Below, one piece after another: positions 1 through 7,630 of a stretch of 30,397 bases of DNA. Every line of letters starts with the position of its first letter. Position 1 is the stretch's first letter. The translations under genes were made by a program, and so were the position numbers. The notes beneath the pieces are model-generated. The model had not been told where the DNA came from. It ran no database searches and saw only the letters and a list, made by a program, of their open reading frames with translations. Source of the stretch: DASWHR01 sp036398095 (GTDB lineage Bacteria; Actinomycetota; AC-67); NCBI GenBank assembly GCA_036398095.1, contig DASWHR010000122.1, forward strand, positions 1-30,397, in the 5' to 3' direction.

Positions 1-1
1 G

Positions 2-340
2 TTCCCGAGCGCGGCGCCCGGGGACACCGGGATCGTGTGCATTCCCTCAGTCGTGGAAAGCCCCGCCGATTGCACGTTCAACATCTGGGGATACGTGCAT
101 GATGCAGCGGGCAAACCGGCTGTGGACGTCAGCGTCACCGATGGAACCCGAGACACGCGAACCGACAGCAACGGCTTCTACGATCTCTACGAGTTGCAGT
201 TTTTCGCCTGGTACTCCGTGAGAGCTTTTCGCGGGCAGAGCTGCACGAGTCCCATTAAACAAGTGTACGTCAGTCCTGATCGCGCGATCCTCGATGGAGG
301 CACGCGACAGGACCTGACGCTGCCGTGCGTGCTCGACTAA
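2..340 (+). CDS. C-terminal end of a secreted/surface protein with a carboxypeptidase-regulatory-like fold (5' partial)
   Basis: The frame is open from the first base of the window and no stop precedes the possible GTG at 35, so the gene very probably begins upstream and only about 112 C-terminal residues are visible. The segment GYVHDAAGKPAVDVSVTDG followed by a TDSNGFYDLYEL stretch is the usual pattern of a carboxypeptidase regulatory-like beta-sandwich (G-x-V-x-D-x-x-G-x-P-x-x-x-V, then T-D-x-x-G-x-Y). Four cysteines in a short piece suggest an extracytoplasmic, disulfide-bonded protein. The TAA stop lies 11 nt before the next lipoprotein gene, so the two may share a transcript. The role is unknown; adhesion or polysaccharide binding would be guesses. 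Confidence 0.6.
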   Translation, partial: FPSAAPGDTGIVCIPSVVESPADCTFNIWGYVHDAAGKPAVDVSVTDGTRDTRTDSNGFYDLYELQFFAWYSVRAFRGQSCTSPIKQVYVSPDRAILDGGTRQDLTLPCVLD

Positions 341-351
341 TTCGTGCCCAG

Positions 352-879
352 ATGAAACTGCGAACAACGATTCTTCTCGCGTTGAGTGTCGGTGCAGGGG
401 CGTGTGGTCAGCCGGGATACGACCCCGAAGTGACGATCGCCGGTTCAGCTTCCCCCGAGAAAGAGACTGCCGCGGAACCGTGCCGGAGTTCGGGATCCGC
501 CGGAGAACGAGTCCACGACGACCGCGGATTGGCGCCGGCCACACGGTTGGCCGCACCTCCATCGGACGCCGATCCCTTTCTGACCGCCGGCGAAGTCATG
601 GAAAAGGTTGCCGCCCTTGGAATGACCCAACCGAATGCTGAGTGCACCCAAGTCCTCTTTGGCCTTTTCGAGAACGAAAGAGCTCAGATTGGTCCTCGAC
701 TCGCGTGGGCCGTTCTCTATCGGATGTACGGAACCCAAGTCGACGGCACCAAACAGGGGTACATTCTCGGCGGTGTGGCGCCGACGAGTGGCCCCCCAAC
801 CCCGATCTGGCATGAGGCGGCAGTTGTCATTGATTCGACGACCGGTGAACTCATCCAAATGCTCGAGTACCCGATCTAG
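352..879 (+). CDS. Small putative lipoprotein, unknown function
   Basis: This encodes 175 aa. I chose the ATG at 352 because it starts a clean signal peptide (MKLRTTILLALSVGAGAC) with two basic residues, a hydrophobic core and a lipobox-like Cys near residue 18; the upstream GTG at 325 overlaps the previous gene and would add an arginine-rich lead. After a low-complexity linker rich in Ser, Glu and Pro, the C-terminal half is compact and ends with AVVIDSTTGELIQML. That resembles the last strand-turn-strand of PepSY-like domains ('VVIDATTGEVI'), but the match is too short to call the family. It is probably anchored on the outer face of the membrane. I do not recognise the family. Confidence 0.6.
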   Translation: MKLRTTILLALSVGAGACGQPGYDPEVTIAGSASPEKETAAEPCRSSGSAGERVHDDRGLAPATRLAAPPSDADPFLTAGEVMEKVAALGMTQPNAECTQVLFGLFENERAQIGPRLAWAVLYRMYGTQVDGTKQGYILGGVAPTSGPPTPIWHEAAVVIDSTTGELIQMLEYPI

Positions 880-912
880 CGCCCTTTACCGCAACTGCTC
901 ACGGCGCGGATA

Positions 913-1494
913 ATGCCGGCGATGACACGGATCGTCCTCGCCCTGTTGCTCTGCGCGTTTGCGCCGGCGTGTACGAGGTCGGAGACACCGCCGCTCGTTG
1001 TCGTCGGCGATGTGATCCCGAACGGTGCGCTCGAGATTCAAGCGGAGGGGTCCGATGAGCCGACGCTCCTTCGCGTCCCATATCGTGAAGGCGAGACCTT
1101 CGACTTCGTCATCGACGCCGCTAACCATTCGGACGCCAAAGTCCAGATCGTGGGCTTCGACGAGACGACCGGCGGCATGGCCGTTCCGGTTGAGTATCGC
1201 GTCGAGCTGCACAATGGACATGCGGTGGACTTCCTCGGCGTCACGCTCGAGCCGGGACAGTTCGTTCGCGTGGTCGTGCGCCTTCTTTTCACCGCCTGCG
1301 AGCGATATCAGCCGGGTGGACGCTCCACGTTGAACGGGCTTTCCTATCGATATCACGTCGGTGCGGGCAGAGACCGCTCCTCTTTTCTGTCGTTCTCTCG
1401 ACTCATCGACGTCGAATCCCCGCTGCGTGAGTCCTGCCCCAGAAAGCGTCCCCCGAATGAGTACAGCGGGGACGATGCAGTCTGGCCCGCCTAA
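913..1494 (+). CDS. Putative lipoprotein, unknown function
   Basis: This encodes 193 aa from the ATG at 913, or 190 aa from a second ATG at 922. The N-terminus (MTRIVLALLLCAFAPAC) is a lipoprotein signal peptide with a Cys near residue 20. The mature part reads as a beta-rich extracytoplasmic domain (VPYREGETFDFVIDAANHSDAKVQIVGF, then a VTLEPGQFVRVVVRLLF strand) of the kind seen in small immunoglobulin- or cupredoxin-like folds, but it lacks an obvious copper ligand set. GATAAT at 909-914 lies 7 nt before the second ATG, so the shorter start could be a leaderless one. The TAA stop falls inside a stretch resembling the 3' end of the downstream amidase gene, so the extreme C-terminus may be recent. 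No family is recognised. Confidence 0.6.
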   Translation: MPAMTRIVLALLLCAFAPACTRSETPPLVVVGDVIPNGALEIQAEGSDEPTLLRVPYREGETFDFVIDAANHSDAKVQIVGFDETTGGMAVPVEYRVELHNGHAVDFLGVTLEPGQFVRVVVRLLFTACERYQPGGRSTLNGLSYRYHVGAGRDRSSFLSFSRLIDVESPLRESCPRKRPPNEYSGDDAVWPA

Positions 1495-1575
1495 GGCTCC
1501 GGGGCCGGCTCCGCCGTGGCCGAATCCAGCAGCTCCGCGACATCGAGGGAAACTAACGCGTCGTTTTCGAACTTC
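1486..1575 (-). pseudogene. Decayed copy of the 3' end of the neighbouring amidase gene
   Basis: Read on the minus strand, 1521-1575 resembles the amidase segment around 2092-2150 (amidase VENADASGVAGLLDSAT versus FENDALVSLDVAELLDSAT here). 1486-1520 resembles the amidase 3' terminus around 1900-1935 (GHGGADPGALGG versus GHGGAGPGALGG here, in a shifted frame). The intervening ~155 bp are missing; the junction is a GTGGCC present at both points in the intact gene, which suggests a deletion between short direct repeats. The fragment is frameshifted and cannot encode a useful protein. It sits on the far side of the antitoxin gene. Confidence 0.55.
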
Positions 1576-1635
1576 GACGTCGTCGAGCCATTCGATACGG
1601 TTGCTGAATCAATGCGGCTATGGGACCATGAGGCC

Positions 1636-1857
1636 ATGGCTGCCCTAAGACGCGAGGACATCGAAAAGCTCCCAGTGGAGGAGCGCCTTCGCATCATCGA
1701 GGAAGTCTGGGAGAGCATCCGCGAGAACCCCGATAGCCTCCCCCTCACCGACCCGCAGCGAACGGAGCTGGATCGCAGCATCAGGGCTTACGAGGCTGAT
1801 CCAGATGCCGCGAGAGATCTCGACGAAATTCTCGCGGACCTCCGTCGCCGAGCGTGA
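1636..1857 (+). CDS. Addiction-module antitoxin, Unstab_antitox (PF09720-like) family
   Basis: This encodes 73 aa from the ATG at 1636, matching the usual 70-75 aa of these antitoxins; the longer open frame from 1516 runs through the decayed amidase copy and is unlikely to be translated. The pattern is diagnostic: KLPVEERLRIIEEVWESI near residues 10-25, then PLTDPQRTELDRSIRAYEADPDAARDLDEILADLRRR at the C-terminus, the segment that in this family wraps a RelE/ParE-type toxin. The family neutralises a small mRNA interferase or gyrase-poisoning toxin normally encoded just downstream with a 4-nt overlap. Here a GTG does overlap the stop (GTGA), but the frame diverges after a few codons, so the antitoxin appears orphaned. 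Confidence 0.8.
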   Translation: MAALRREDIEKLPVEERLRIIEEVWESIRENPDSLPLTDPQRTELDRSIRAYEADPDAARDLDEILADLRRRA

Positions 1858-1955
1858 CGCTTCAAATCCAAGTCTTGAGGTTCGAACGACTGACTACCAG
1901 CCGCCGAGGGCTCCCGGATCGGCTCCGCCGTGGCCGGCGTCCAGGCACACGATGA
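1854..1955 (+). pseudogene. Possible 5' stub of the cognate RelE/ParE-type toxin
   Basis: A GTG overlaps the antitoxin stop by 4 nt, the standard coupling in such modules, and opens VTLQIQVLRFER. From about 1890 the DNA is the 3' end of the amidase gene on the other strand, and the frame turns into arginine-rich nonsense that stops at 1955 after 33 codons. RelE/ParE toxins are usually 85-100 aa. The likely reading is a toxin gene cut off by recombination with the amidase end. The first ten residues are too few to prove the family. Confidence 0.3.
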
Positions 1956-2889
1956 TCGCGGGTGTTCGCGCGCGCACGACCGACGGGGGGGATTCCAGCG
2001 TGGCCGGTCCTTCGGTGCGCGCCGCGACGATCTCGTATTCGTAGGACTGGCCGGGCGCGGCCCAGCGGTCGGTGAACGACATCGGCATCGTGGCCGAATC
2101 CAGCAGGCCCGCGACACCGGATGCGTCCGCGTTTTCGACGATCGCGATCAGCGTTGCGTCGCGGCGCACGTGATAGGCGGTTGCCTGCGCGCTGGCCGTC
2201 CATCGCAACCCGACGCGATACCGGCCCTGCACTGCGGCCGCGACCGACTCGGGTGGCGGAACCAGGTCCGTCGGCACGCGAAGCGCAGGTTCCTCCACAG
2301 CGGGCGGAGGCGCGCCCAAAGACCGCTGCCATTCAAAGATGCCGCGTGCGACCGATGTGGCGATCGCCTGCCGGTACGCGGCCGACGTGCCCAGCAGCCA
2401 GGCTTGCCGCCGGTTCGAGACGAACGCCGACTCCACGAGGACCGACGGCCGCCGGTTCATCCGAAGCTGCCAGTAGTAGTCGCCCTTCTCGCCGCGCCGG
2501 GCCTTCACGCGGGCCGGCTCGCCGGTCGCGGCGGGCAACTCGCCGGCGATGAAGGCCGCCAGCGTCTTGGACGAACCACCGGCGACTTGGTGGTAGACCT
2601 CGCCGTGGTCGGCGGCGCGGTTGGACGATGCGTTGTTGTGGAGCGAGACGAACGCGTCGGCGCGGAACCGGTCGGCGACCCAGACGCGCTGCGCCGGCGA
2701 GCGGGTCTCGTCGCCCCAGCGGGTCATGACCGTCGTGATCCCGCCGCTGCGCAACTCGGCGGACACGCGCCGCGCGATATCGAGGTTGATCTGGGACTCG
2801 CGGATCGAGCCGGCGGCGCCCGCCGGGAGGGCGAGCGAAAGCAGCATCGCTGCCGCGACGCCCGCCAGGATCGTTCGCTTGCCCGTCAA
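1894..2889 (-). CDS. Secreted N-acetylmuramoyl-L-alanine amidase (Amidase_3) with circularly permuted catalytic domain and internal FN3 domain
   Basis: This encodes 331 aa from a TTG start; no ATG or GTG lies upstream before the in-frame stop at 3004-3006. Residues 1-26 form a signal peptide. The family hydrolyses the bond between MurNAc and L-Ala in peptidoglycan using zinc. A canonical Amidase_3 opens with strand 1 (DxGHGGxDPGAxG, zinc His), then a Glu ligand, a second His and a catalytic Glu. Here the mature protein starts at GSIRESQINLDIARR (Glu31), runs through SLHNNAS (His84) and LVESAFVSN (Glu153), ends the core near 190, passes a fibronectin type III-like domain (about 207-308), and only then gives IIVCLDAGHGGADPGALGG (His320) before stopping. 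All four active-site residues are present, but strand 1 sits at the C-terminus. It is divergent from mreB, which fits a wall-remodelling role. Confidence 0.85.
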   Translation of the reverse strand: MTGKRTILAGVAAAMLLSLALPAGAAGSIRESQINLDIARRVSAELRSGGITTVMTRWGDETRSPAQRVWVADRFRADAFVSLHNNASSNRAADHGEVYHQVAGGSSKTLAAFIAGELPAATGEPARVKARRGEKGDYYWQLRMNRRPSVLVESAFVSNRRQAWLLGTSAAYRQAIATSVARGIFEWQRSLGAPPPAVEEPALRVPTDLVPPPESVAAAVQGRYRVGLRWTASAQATAYHVRRDATLIAIVENADASGVAGLLDSATMPMSFTDRWAAPGQSYEYEIVAARTEGPATLESPPSVVRARTPAIIVCLDAGHGGADPGALGGW

Positions 2890-2982
2890 AGTCCGTTTCG
2901 TCCGGCCGTCCTCGATCGGGACGCCGGACCCGGCCCTACTTCCCCGCCACCGCCGCCGAATCCTGCCTGGTCGGAGGCGGTT

Positions 2983-3010
2983 TTGTCGGTCTGTGGCGCG
3001 ATGCTAAGAT
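2983..3010 (+). promoter_or_regulatory. Candidate promoter of the mreB operon
   Basis: TTGTCG (2983-2988), a 16-nt spacer and TAAGAT (3005-3010) form a good housekeeping-type promoter about 70 nt before the mreB start. A GGGAGAGAG Shine-Dalgarno follows at 3064-3072. The whole 2890-3082 gap separates divergent amidase and mreB genes; I see no comparable promoter for the amidase on the other strand. Confidence 0.5.
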
Positions 3011-3082
3011 TCGCCCCGACCCCGGGGCCCTTCACGGCCGGAAGCCGGGCCGACCCCTCCCCCGGGAGAGAGACTTTCCCTG

Positions 3083-4117
3083 ATGTTCGGACGCTCGCTG
3101 CAATTTCTCGGCCGAGACATGGCCATCGACCTTGGAACCGCGAACACGCTGGTCTACGTTCGCGGCCGCGGCATCGTGCTCAACGAGCCCTCGGTCGTTG
3201 CGATCAACTCCAAAACCGGGGCGATCTTGGCCGTCGGCGCCGAGGCCAAGCGGATGATGGGCCGCACGCCCAGCCACATCACGGTCGTCCGGCCGCTCAA
3301 GGACGGCGTGATCGCGGACTTCGAAGTGACCGAAAAGATGCTTCGGTTCTTCATCCAGAAGGTGCATCGCCGCCGCTGGCTGGCCAAGCCCCGCGTGGTC
3401 ATCTGCGTTCCCAGCGGCATCACCGGCGTGGAACAGCGAGCCGTCGAAGAGGCCACGGTCCGCGCCGGAGCCCGCAGCGCCTTTATCATCGAGGAGCCCA
3501 TGGCGGCGGCGATCGGCGCCGGGCTCCCGATCCACGAGCCGGTCGGCAATGTGATCGTGGACATCGGCGGCGGCACGACCGAGGTGGCGGTCGTCTCGCT
3601 CGGAGGGTTTGTGACGAGCGCATCGATCCGGATCGGCGGGGACGAGCTGGACGAGGCGATCGTCAACGGCATCAAGAAGGAGTATTCGCTGCTGGTCGGA
3701 CTCCAGACGGCGGAGGAAATCAAGAAGACGATCGGATCGGCGTTCCCGCTGCCCGACGAGCCGCACGCGGAGGTCCGCGGCCGCGACCTGGTCACGGGAC
3801 TGCCCAAGACGATCATCGTGTCGGCGGAAGAGATTCGCCGCGCGATCGAGGAACCGGTCAACCAGATCGTGGATGCGGTCAAGAACACGCTGGAGAAGAC
3901 ACCGCAAGATCTGGCCGACGACATCATCGACAAGGGAATCGTGCTCACCGGTGGTGGCGCGCTGCTGAAAGGGCTCGACGAGCGGCTGCGCCACGAGACG
4001 GGAATGCCGATCCATATCGCCGAAGGCGCGTTGCAGTGCGTGGCGATCGGGTCGGGCAAGTGCCTGGAAGAGTTCGAGGCGCTCAAGCGCGTCTTGATCT
4101 CGACCTCGCGGCACTAG
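3083..4117 (+). CDS. mreB: Rod shape-determining protein MreB
   Basis: This encodes 344 aa, the normal size for this bacterial actin homologue, which polymerises on the inner membrane face and directs the elongasome that builds lateral wall. Phosphate-1 loop DLGTANT begins at Asp16, phosphate-2 loop DIGGGTTE lies near residue 160, and the adenosine motif TGGGALLKGLDERL lies near 290. The N-terminus (MFGRSLQFLGRDMAIDL) contains the short hydrophobic segment used for membrane attachment. It is the first gene of an operon with mreC, mreD, mrdA and rodA, preceded by a recognisable promoter and Shine-Dalgarno. Confidence 0.97.
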   Translation: MFGRSLQFLGRDMAIDLGTANTLVYVRGRGIVLNEPSVVAINSKTGAILAVGAEAKRMMGRTPSHITVVRPLKDGVIADFEVTEKMLRFFIQKVHRRRWLAKPRVVICVPSGITGVEQRAVEEATVRAGARSAFIIEEPMAAAIGAGLPIHEPVGNVIVDIGGGTTEVAVVSLGGFVTSASIRIGGDELDEAIVNGIKKEYSLLVGLQTAEEIKKTIGSAFPLPDEPHAEVRGRDLVTGLPKTIIVSAEEIRRAIEEPVNQIVDAVKNTLEKTPQDLADDIIDKGIVLTGGGALLKGLDERLRHETGMPIHIAEGALQCVAIGSGKCLEEFEALKRVLISTSRH

Positions 4118-4187
4118 ACGGACAAGCGTTCGGGATCGCGCGCGCACCAGGGCGCGCGGCCCGGTTTGAAAGGGGATTGAAGGGCTC

Positions 4188-4213
4188 GCGCCGCTGAATC
4201 ACGAAGGCGGCGC
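4188..4213 (+). other. GC-rich hairpin in the mreB-mreC spacer
   Basis: GCGCCGC (4188-4194) and GCGGCGC (4207-4213) form a 7-bp perfect stem with a 12-nt loop, 8 nt before the mreC start. There is no following T-run, so it is not a simple terminator. It could set the MreB:MreC ratio by attenuating translation or marking mRNA processing; this is inference only. Confidence 0.3.
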
Positions 4214-4221
4214 GGCCCGAC

Positions 4222-5142
4222 GTGATGCTCAGACTGAACGAGCGCACCCGCCGGGTGCGACTGCTGCTGGTGGTTCTGCTGCTGGCGTCGCTCGCGCTCG
4301 TCACGATCGACTTTCGAAGCGACGGCGACGGGCCGCTGACCCGCATCGGCAACGCCGTCGCGTCGGTGTTCGGGCCGCTCCAAGACGGACTGTCCTCGAT
4401 CACGCAGCCCGTCGGCAACTTCTTCGCCGGCTTCGGCCAGGTCGGCTCGCTCAAAGATCGGGTCCGCGCGCTGCAAGAAGAGCTGGCGCTGCTCAAGCAG
4501 GACCAGAGCCGCGTGCTGGACGTGTTCGCCGAAAACGAGCGGCTTCGCGCCCTGCTGGACATCAAGGAACGGCTCGGTCTGAAGACGACCGCCGCGACCG
4601 TCATCGGCCGCGACGGCTCGAACTTTCAGCAGTCGATCGTGATCGACATCGGAACCAAGGAAGGTGTCCGCAAGGACATGCCCGTGATCGGCGGCGAAGG
4701 GTTGGTCGGGCGAGTCATTCAGGCGTCCTCGTCGACCTCGACGGTGCTGCTGATCGTCGATCCCTCATCGGACGTCGCGGTGCGCGTCGCCGAAACCGGC
4801 GAGGTCGGAGTCTTGGCCGGCGGCGGACGCCGCGACATGCGGCTGACGCTACTCAATCCGAACGCGATCGTCACTGCCGGCGACACGGTGGTGACCGCCT
4901 CGTACCGGCCGACGCGGTCGGGCAGCAGCGTCTTCCCGGAGGCAATTCCGATCGGGACGATCTCGCGCGTGGATCCGCCGGGCGGCAACGTTACCCGGCG
5001 CGCCTTCGTGAAGCCGGCCGTGGACTTCACCACACTCGACTTCGTGCTGGTCGTCACCGGCGTCGGAACGCCCCGCCCGGTGGCGAGTCCGGCGGCATCC
5101 GGATCGGCGTCGCCGGTTCCCTCCCCGGGAGCGTCGCGATGA
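4222..5142 (+). CDS. mreC: Rod shape-determining protein MreC
   Basis: This encodes 306 aa; translation may begin at GTG 4222 or the adjacent ATG 4225. MreC is a bitopic membrane protein that links MreB to PBP2 and RodA on the outside. A basic start (LNERTRRVR) precedes one transmembrane helix at about residues 13-29. A coiled coil (GSLKDRVRALQEELALLKQDQSRVLDVFAENERLRALL) lies at about 75-112, followed by the paired beta-barrel domain with IVIDIGTKEGVRKDMPVIG and the second half ending DFTTLDFVLVV. The last ~30 residues are a Ser/Pro/Ala tail. It overlaps mreD by 4 nt (ATGA), so the two are translationally coupled. Confidence 0.95.
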   Translation: MMLRLNERTRRVRLLLVVLLLASLALVTIDFRSDGDGPLTRIGNAVASVFGPLQDGLSSITQPVGNFFAGFGQVGSLKDRVRALQEELALLKQDQSRVLDVFAENERLRALLDIKERLGLKTTAATVIGRDGSNFQQSIVIDIGTKEGVRKDMPVIGGEGLVGRVIQASSSTSTVLLIVDPSSDVAVRVAETGEVGVLAGGGRRDMRLTLLNPNAIVTAGDTVVTASYRPTRSGSSVFPEAIPIGTISRVDPPGGNVTRRAFVKPAVDFTTLDFVLVVTGVGTPRPVASPAASGSASPVPSPGASR

Positions 5143-5651
5143 TCGGCCGCCGCGTGCTCCTGCTGGGCCTGGTCATGATGACCGGACTGCTGCTCGAAAC
5201 GACGCTGCTCGGCGGCATGACCTTGGGGGGCACCCAGCCCGAGCTGGTGTTGCTGATCGTGGTGGCGCTGGGCATGGCCGAAGGGCCGGCGGCCGGCGCC
5301 GTCGCCGGCTTCGTCGGCGGCTTCGCCACCGACATGCTCCTGGACTTGCCGAAGGGACTGAGCTCGCTGGTGTTCACCTCGGTCGGCTATGCGGTCGGCG
5401 CGCTCCGCGAGCACTACGAAGGAACATCGGCCTGGCTCACGATCATCATCGCCGGCCTGGCCACCGCCGCCGGCGTGATCGGGTACGGAGCGGTGAGCGT
5501 CCTGTTCGGGCTCGACGGGCTCGTGCCGGTCGAGGTGGTTCGCCACGCCGGGCTCGCCGCCGTCTACAGCATGCTGCTCGCGCCGTTCGTGCTGCCGGCC
5601 GTCCGGCGTGTGGGCGAGCGGCTGCGACCCCGGAAGGTGGTGCGGCTGTGA
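5139..5651 (+). CDS. mreD: Rod shape-determining protein MreD
   Basis: This encodes 170 aa, the usual length for this integral membrane partner of MreC. Five or so hydrophobic helices cover almost the whole chain (for example RVLLLGLVMMTGLLLETTLL, LVLLIVVALGMAEGP and WLTIIIAGLATAAGVIGYG). The GPAAGAVAGFVGGFATDMLLDLPKGLSSL segment carries the glycine-rich helix and D-L/D-motif typical of MreD. The start overlaps the mreC stop (ATGA) and the end overlaps the mrdA start (GTGA). The assignment rests on position and topology as much as on sequence. Confidence 0.9.
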   Translation: MIGRRVLLLGLVMMTGLLLETTLLGGMTLGGTQPELVLLIVVALGMAEGPAAGAVAGFVGGFATDMLLDLPKGLSSLVFTSVGYAVGALREHYEGTSAWLTIIIAGLATAAGVIGYGAVSVLFGLDGLVPVEVVRHAGLAAVYSMLLAPFVLPAVRRVGERLRPRKVVRL

Positions 5652-7630
5652 ACCGGGGCTTCGGCGACGACGACCGGATCCGCGTGCGCGTATCCGCGCT
5701 GGGCCTGATCATGCTCGCGCTCATCTCGATCCTCGCCTCGCGGCTGTGGTTCCTGCAGGTGCTCGCAAACGATCAGTATGCGGCGGCGGCGACGGCGAAT
5801 TACGTGCGGCTGGTGTCGGTCCCGGCGCCGCGCGGCAAGATCCTCGATCGCAACGGCGAGGTGCTGGTCGGAACGCGCTCGTCGCTGACCGTCGGCGTGC
5901 GGCGTTCCGATCTGCGGGACCGCGACGCGGTGCTGGACCGGCTCGCCGGGCTGATCGGCATCTCGCGCGCCGAACTGGAGGAGCGCCTCGCCGACAAGCG
6001 AGTCTCGCCGTACAAGCCGGTGGTCGTTGCGCGAGACGTCCCGCAAGAGCAATGGCTCTACCTTCGCGAGCATTCCGCCGAGTTCCCCGGCGTCGAAACC
6101 GACGTCGAACCGGTGCGGCTGTATCCCGAAGGAGGCATCGCCGCGCACGTGATCGGCTACGTCGGCGAGATCAACGAAAAAGAGCTGCAGGAGCGGCGCG
6201 ACGACGGCTACCGGCTCGGCGACGACATCGGTCGCGCCGGCGTCGAGCGAAGCTACGAGCACGTTCTGCGCGGCAAGCCGGGCTTGGAGAAGATCGAAGT
6301 CGATTCGCGCGGCACGCCGCTGCGGACGCTCGGGTCGGAGCCGCCGGTCCCGGGCAGGGACTTGCAGCTCACGCTCGACCTGACGGTGCAAAAGGTCGCG
6401 GAAGAGTCGCTGTTCGAAGGGATTCAGCGCGCCCGCGGCCGCGTCTTCGCCGAGACCAAGCAGCGGTTCGCCGCGCCGGCCGGCGGTGTGGTCGTGCTCG
6501 ACGCGAAGACCGGCGAGATCGTGGCCATGGCCTCGCACCCGACGTTCGACTTGAAGCAGTTCTCCGGCGGGATCGACCCGCAATACTGGGCGTTCCTCAA
6601 CGACCCCGAAAACGATCAGCCGTTGCTGAATCGAACGATTCAGTCGGCATACCCGCCGGGCTCGACGTTCAAGCCGTTCGTGGCTGCCGGGGCGCTCATG
6701 ACCGGCGAGGCGAGCCAGACTTCGCGGTTCGCGTGCACCACCGAGTTCGACTACGGCGGCCGGATCTTCCGCAACTGGCGCGCCCGCAACACCACGCTCA
6801 CGGTCTCGCAGGCGCTGATCGAATCGTGCGACACGCCGTTCTATCGACTGGGCGCGAACTGGTGGGCCAAGGAGCGCGAGCGCGAGGGCGCCAACAAGTC
6901 GGTCTACGAGGCGATGCAGGATTGGGCGGTCAAGTTCGGCTTGGGCCGGCCGACCGGAATCGACATCGGCAGCGAAACGCGCGGACGCATGCCCGGCCGC
7001 GCCTACAAGCGAGACCAGTGGCGCAAGAATCGCGACACCTGGTGCGAGCGCTATCGCGAGACGAACGAGCAGGCCTGGCAAGACTTGTGCATTCGCGGGT
7101 ACGTCTGGCGAGGCGGCGACGCGGTCAACATGTCGATCGGGCAGGGCGATCTGGCCGTCACGCCGTTGCAGATGGCGCTCGCTTACGGCGCGCTCGCCAA
7201 CGGCGGGAACGTGATGCGCGCGCACGTGGGCATGCAAGCCGTCGATCCCGAAACGAAATCGGTGACCGAGCTGATCGAGCCGCAGGTCACGCAAACGACC
7301 GGACTCGATCCCCGGCATCACGCTTACATTCTCGACGCGCTCGGGCGCGTGACGAGCGAAGGGACCGGCTCGGCGCCGTTCGCGGGATGGCCGCTCGGCG
7401 AGGTATCGGTTGCCTCCAAGACCGGCTCGGCCGAGATCGCGGGCAAGCAGCCGTTCTCGTGGTTTGCGGCGTTCGCGCCCGCCGAGGATCCGAAGTACGT
7501 CGCCATCTCGGTCGTTGAACAGGCCGGTTTCGGCTCGCAGGTGTCGGGGCCGATCGTCCGGCGAATCATGGACCAGCTCTTCGGCTTCCCGCTCACGCCG
7601 ATCGTCTACGGCACGGCCAGGAGCGACTGA
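5648..7630 (+). CDS. mrdA: Penicillin-binding protein 2 (elongasome D,D-transpeptidase)
   Basis: This encodes 660 aa. It is the monofunctional class B PBP that cross-links new peptidoglycan strands made by RodA. One transmembrane helix lies at residues 17-38; the dimerisation/pedestal region follows (APRGKILDRNGEVLV near 59). The transpeptidase domain contains the serine motif STFK (Ser339, Lys342), SCD (Ser393) and KTG (Lys591); SxD instead of SxN is normal for the PBP2 branch. There is a lysine/arginine-rich insertion with two Cys around residues 452-486 (RDQWRKNRDTWCERY). The GTG start overlaps mreD by 4 nt and the TGA shares its A with the rodA ATG, so the complex is encoded as a coupled unit. 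Confidence 0.96.
   Translation: MNRGFGDDDRIRVRVSALGLIMLALISILASRLWFLQVLANDQYAAAATANYVRLVSVPAPRGKILDRNGEVLVGTRSSLTVGVRRSDLRDRDAVLDRLAGLIGISRAELEERLADKRVSPYKPVVVARDVPQEQWLYLREHSAEFPGVETDVEPVRLYPEGGIAAHVIGYVGEINEKELQERRDDGYRLGDDIGRAGVERSYEHVLRGKPGLEKIEVDSRGTPLRTLGSEPPVPGRDLQLTLDLTVQKVAEESLFEGIQRARGRVFAETKQRFAAPAGGVVVLDAKTGEIVAMASHPTFDLKQFSGGIDPQYWAFLNDPENDQPLLNRTIQSAYPPGSTFKPFVAAGALMTGEASQTSRFACTTEFDYGGRIFRNWRARNTTLTVSQALIESCDTPFYRLGANWWAKEREREGANKSVYEAMQDWAVKFGLGRPTGIDIGSETRGRMPGRAYKRDQWRKNRDTWCERYRETNEQAWQDLCIRGYVWRGGDAVNMSIGQGDLAVTPLQMALAYGALANGGNVMRAHVGMQAVDPETKSVTELIEPQVTQTTGLDPRHHAYILDALGRVTSEGTGSAPFAGWPLGEVSVASKTGSAEIAGKQPFSWFAAFAPAEDPKYVAISVVEQAGFGSQVSGPIVRRIMDQLFGFPLTPIVYGTARSD

Noticed and set aside
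1930..4197. Open frame of 755 codons on the plus strand across the amidase and mreB genes
   Set aside because: It is an arginine/glycine-rich shadow caused by high GC; it runs antisense to the amidase and out of frame with mreB, and has no domain pattern.
6824..6832. PBP2 active-site motif SCD instead of SxN
   Set aside because: SxD is the normal form in the PBP2 branch, so it is not a defect.
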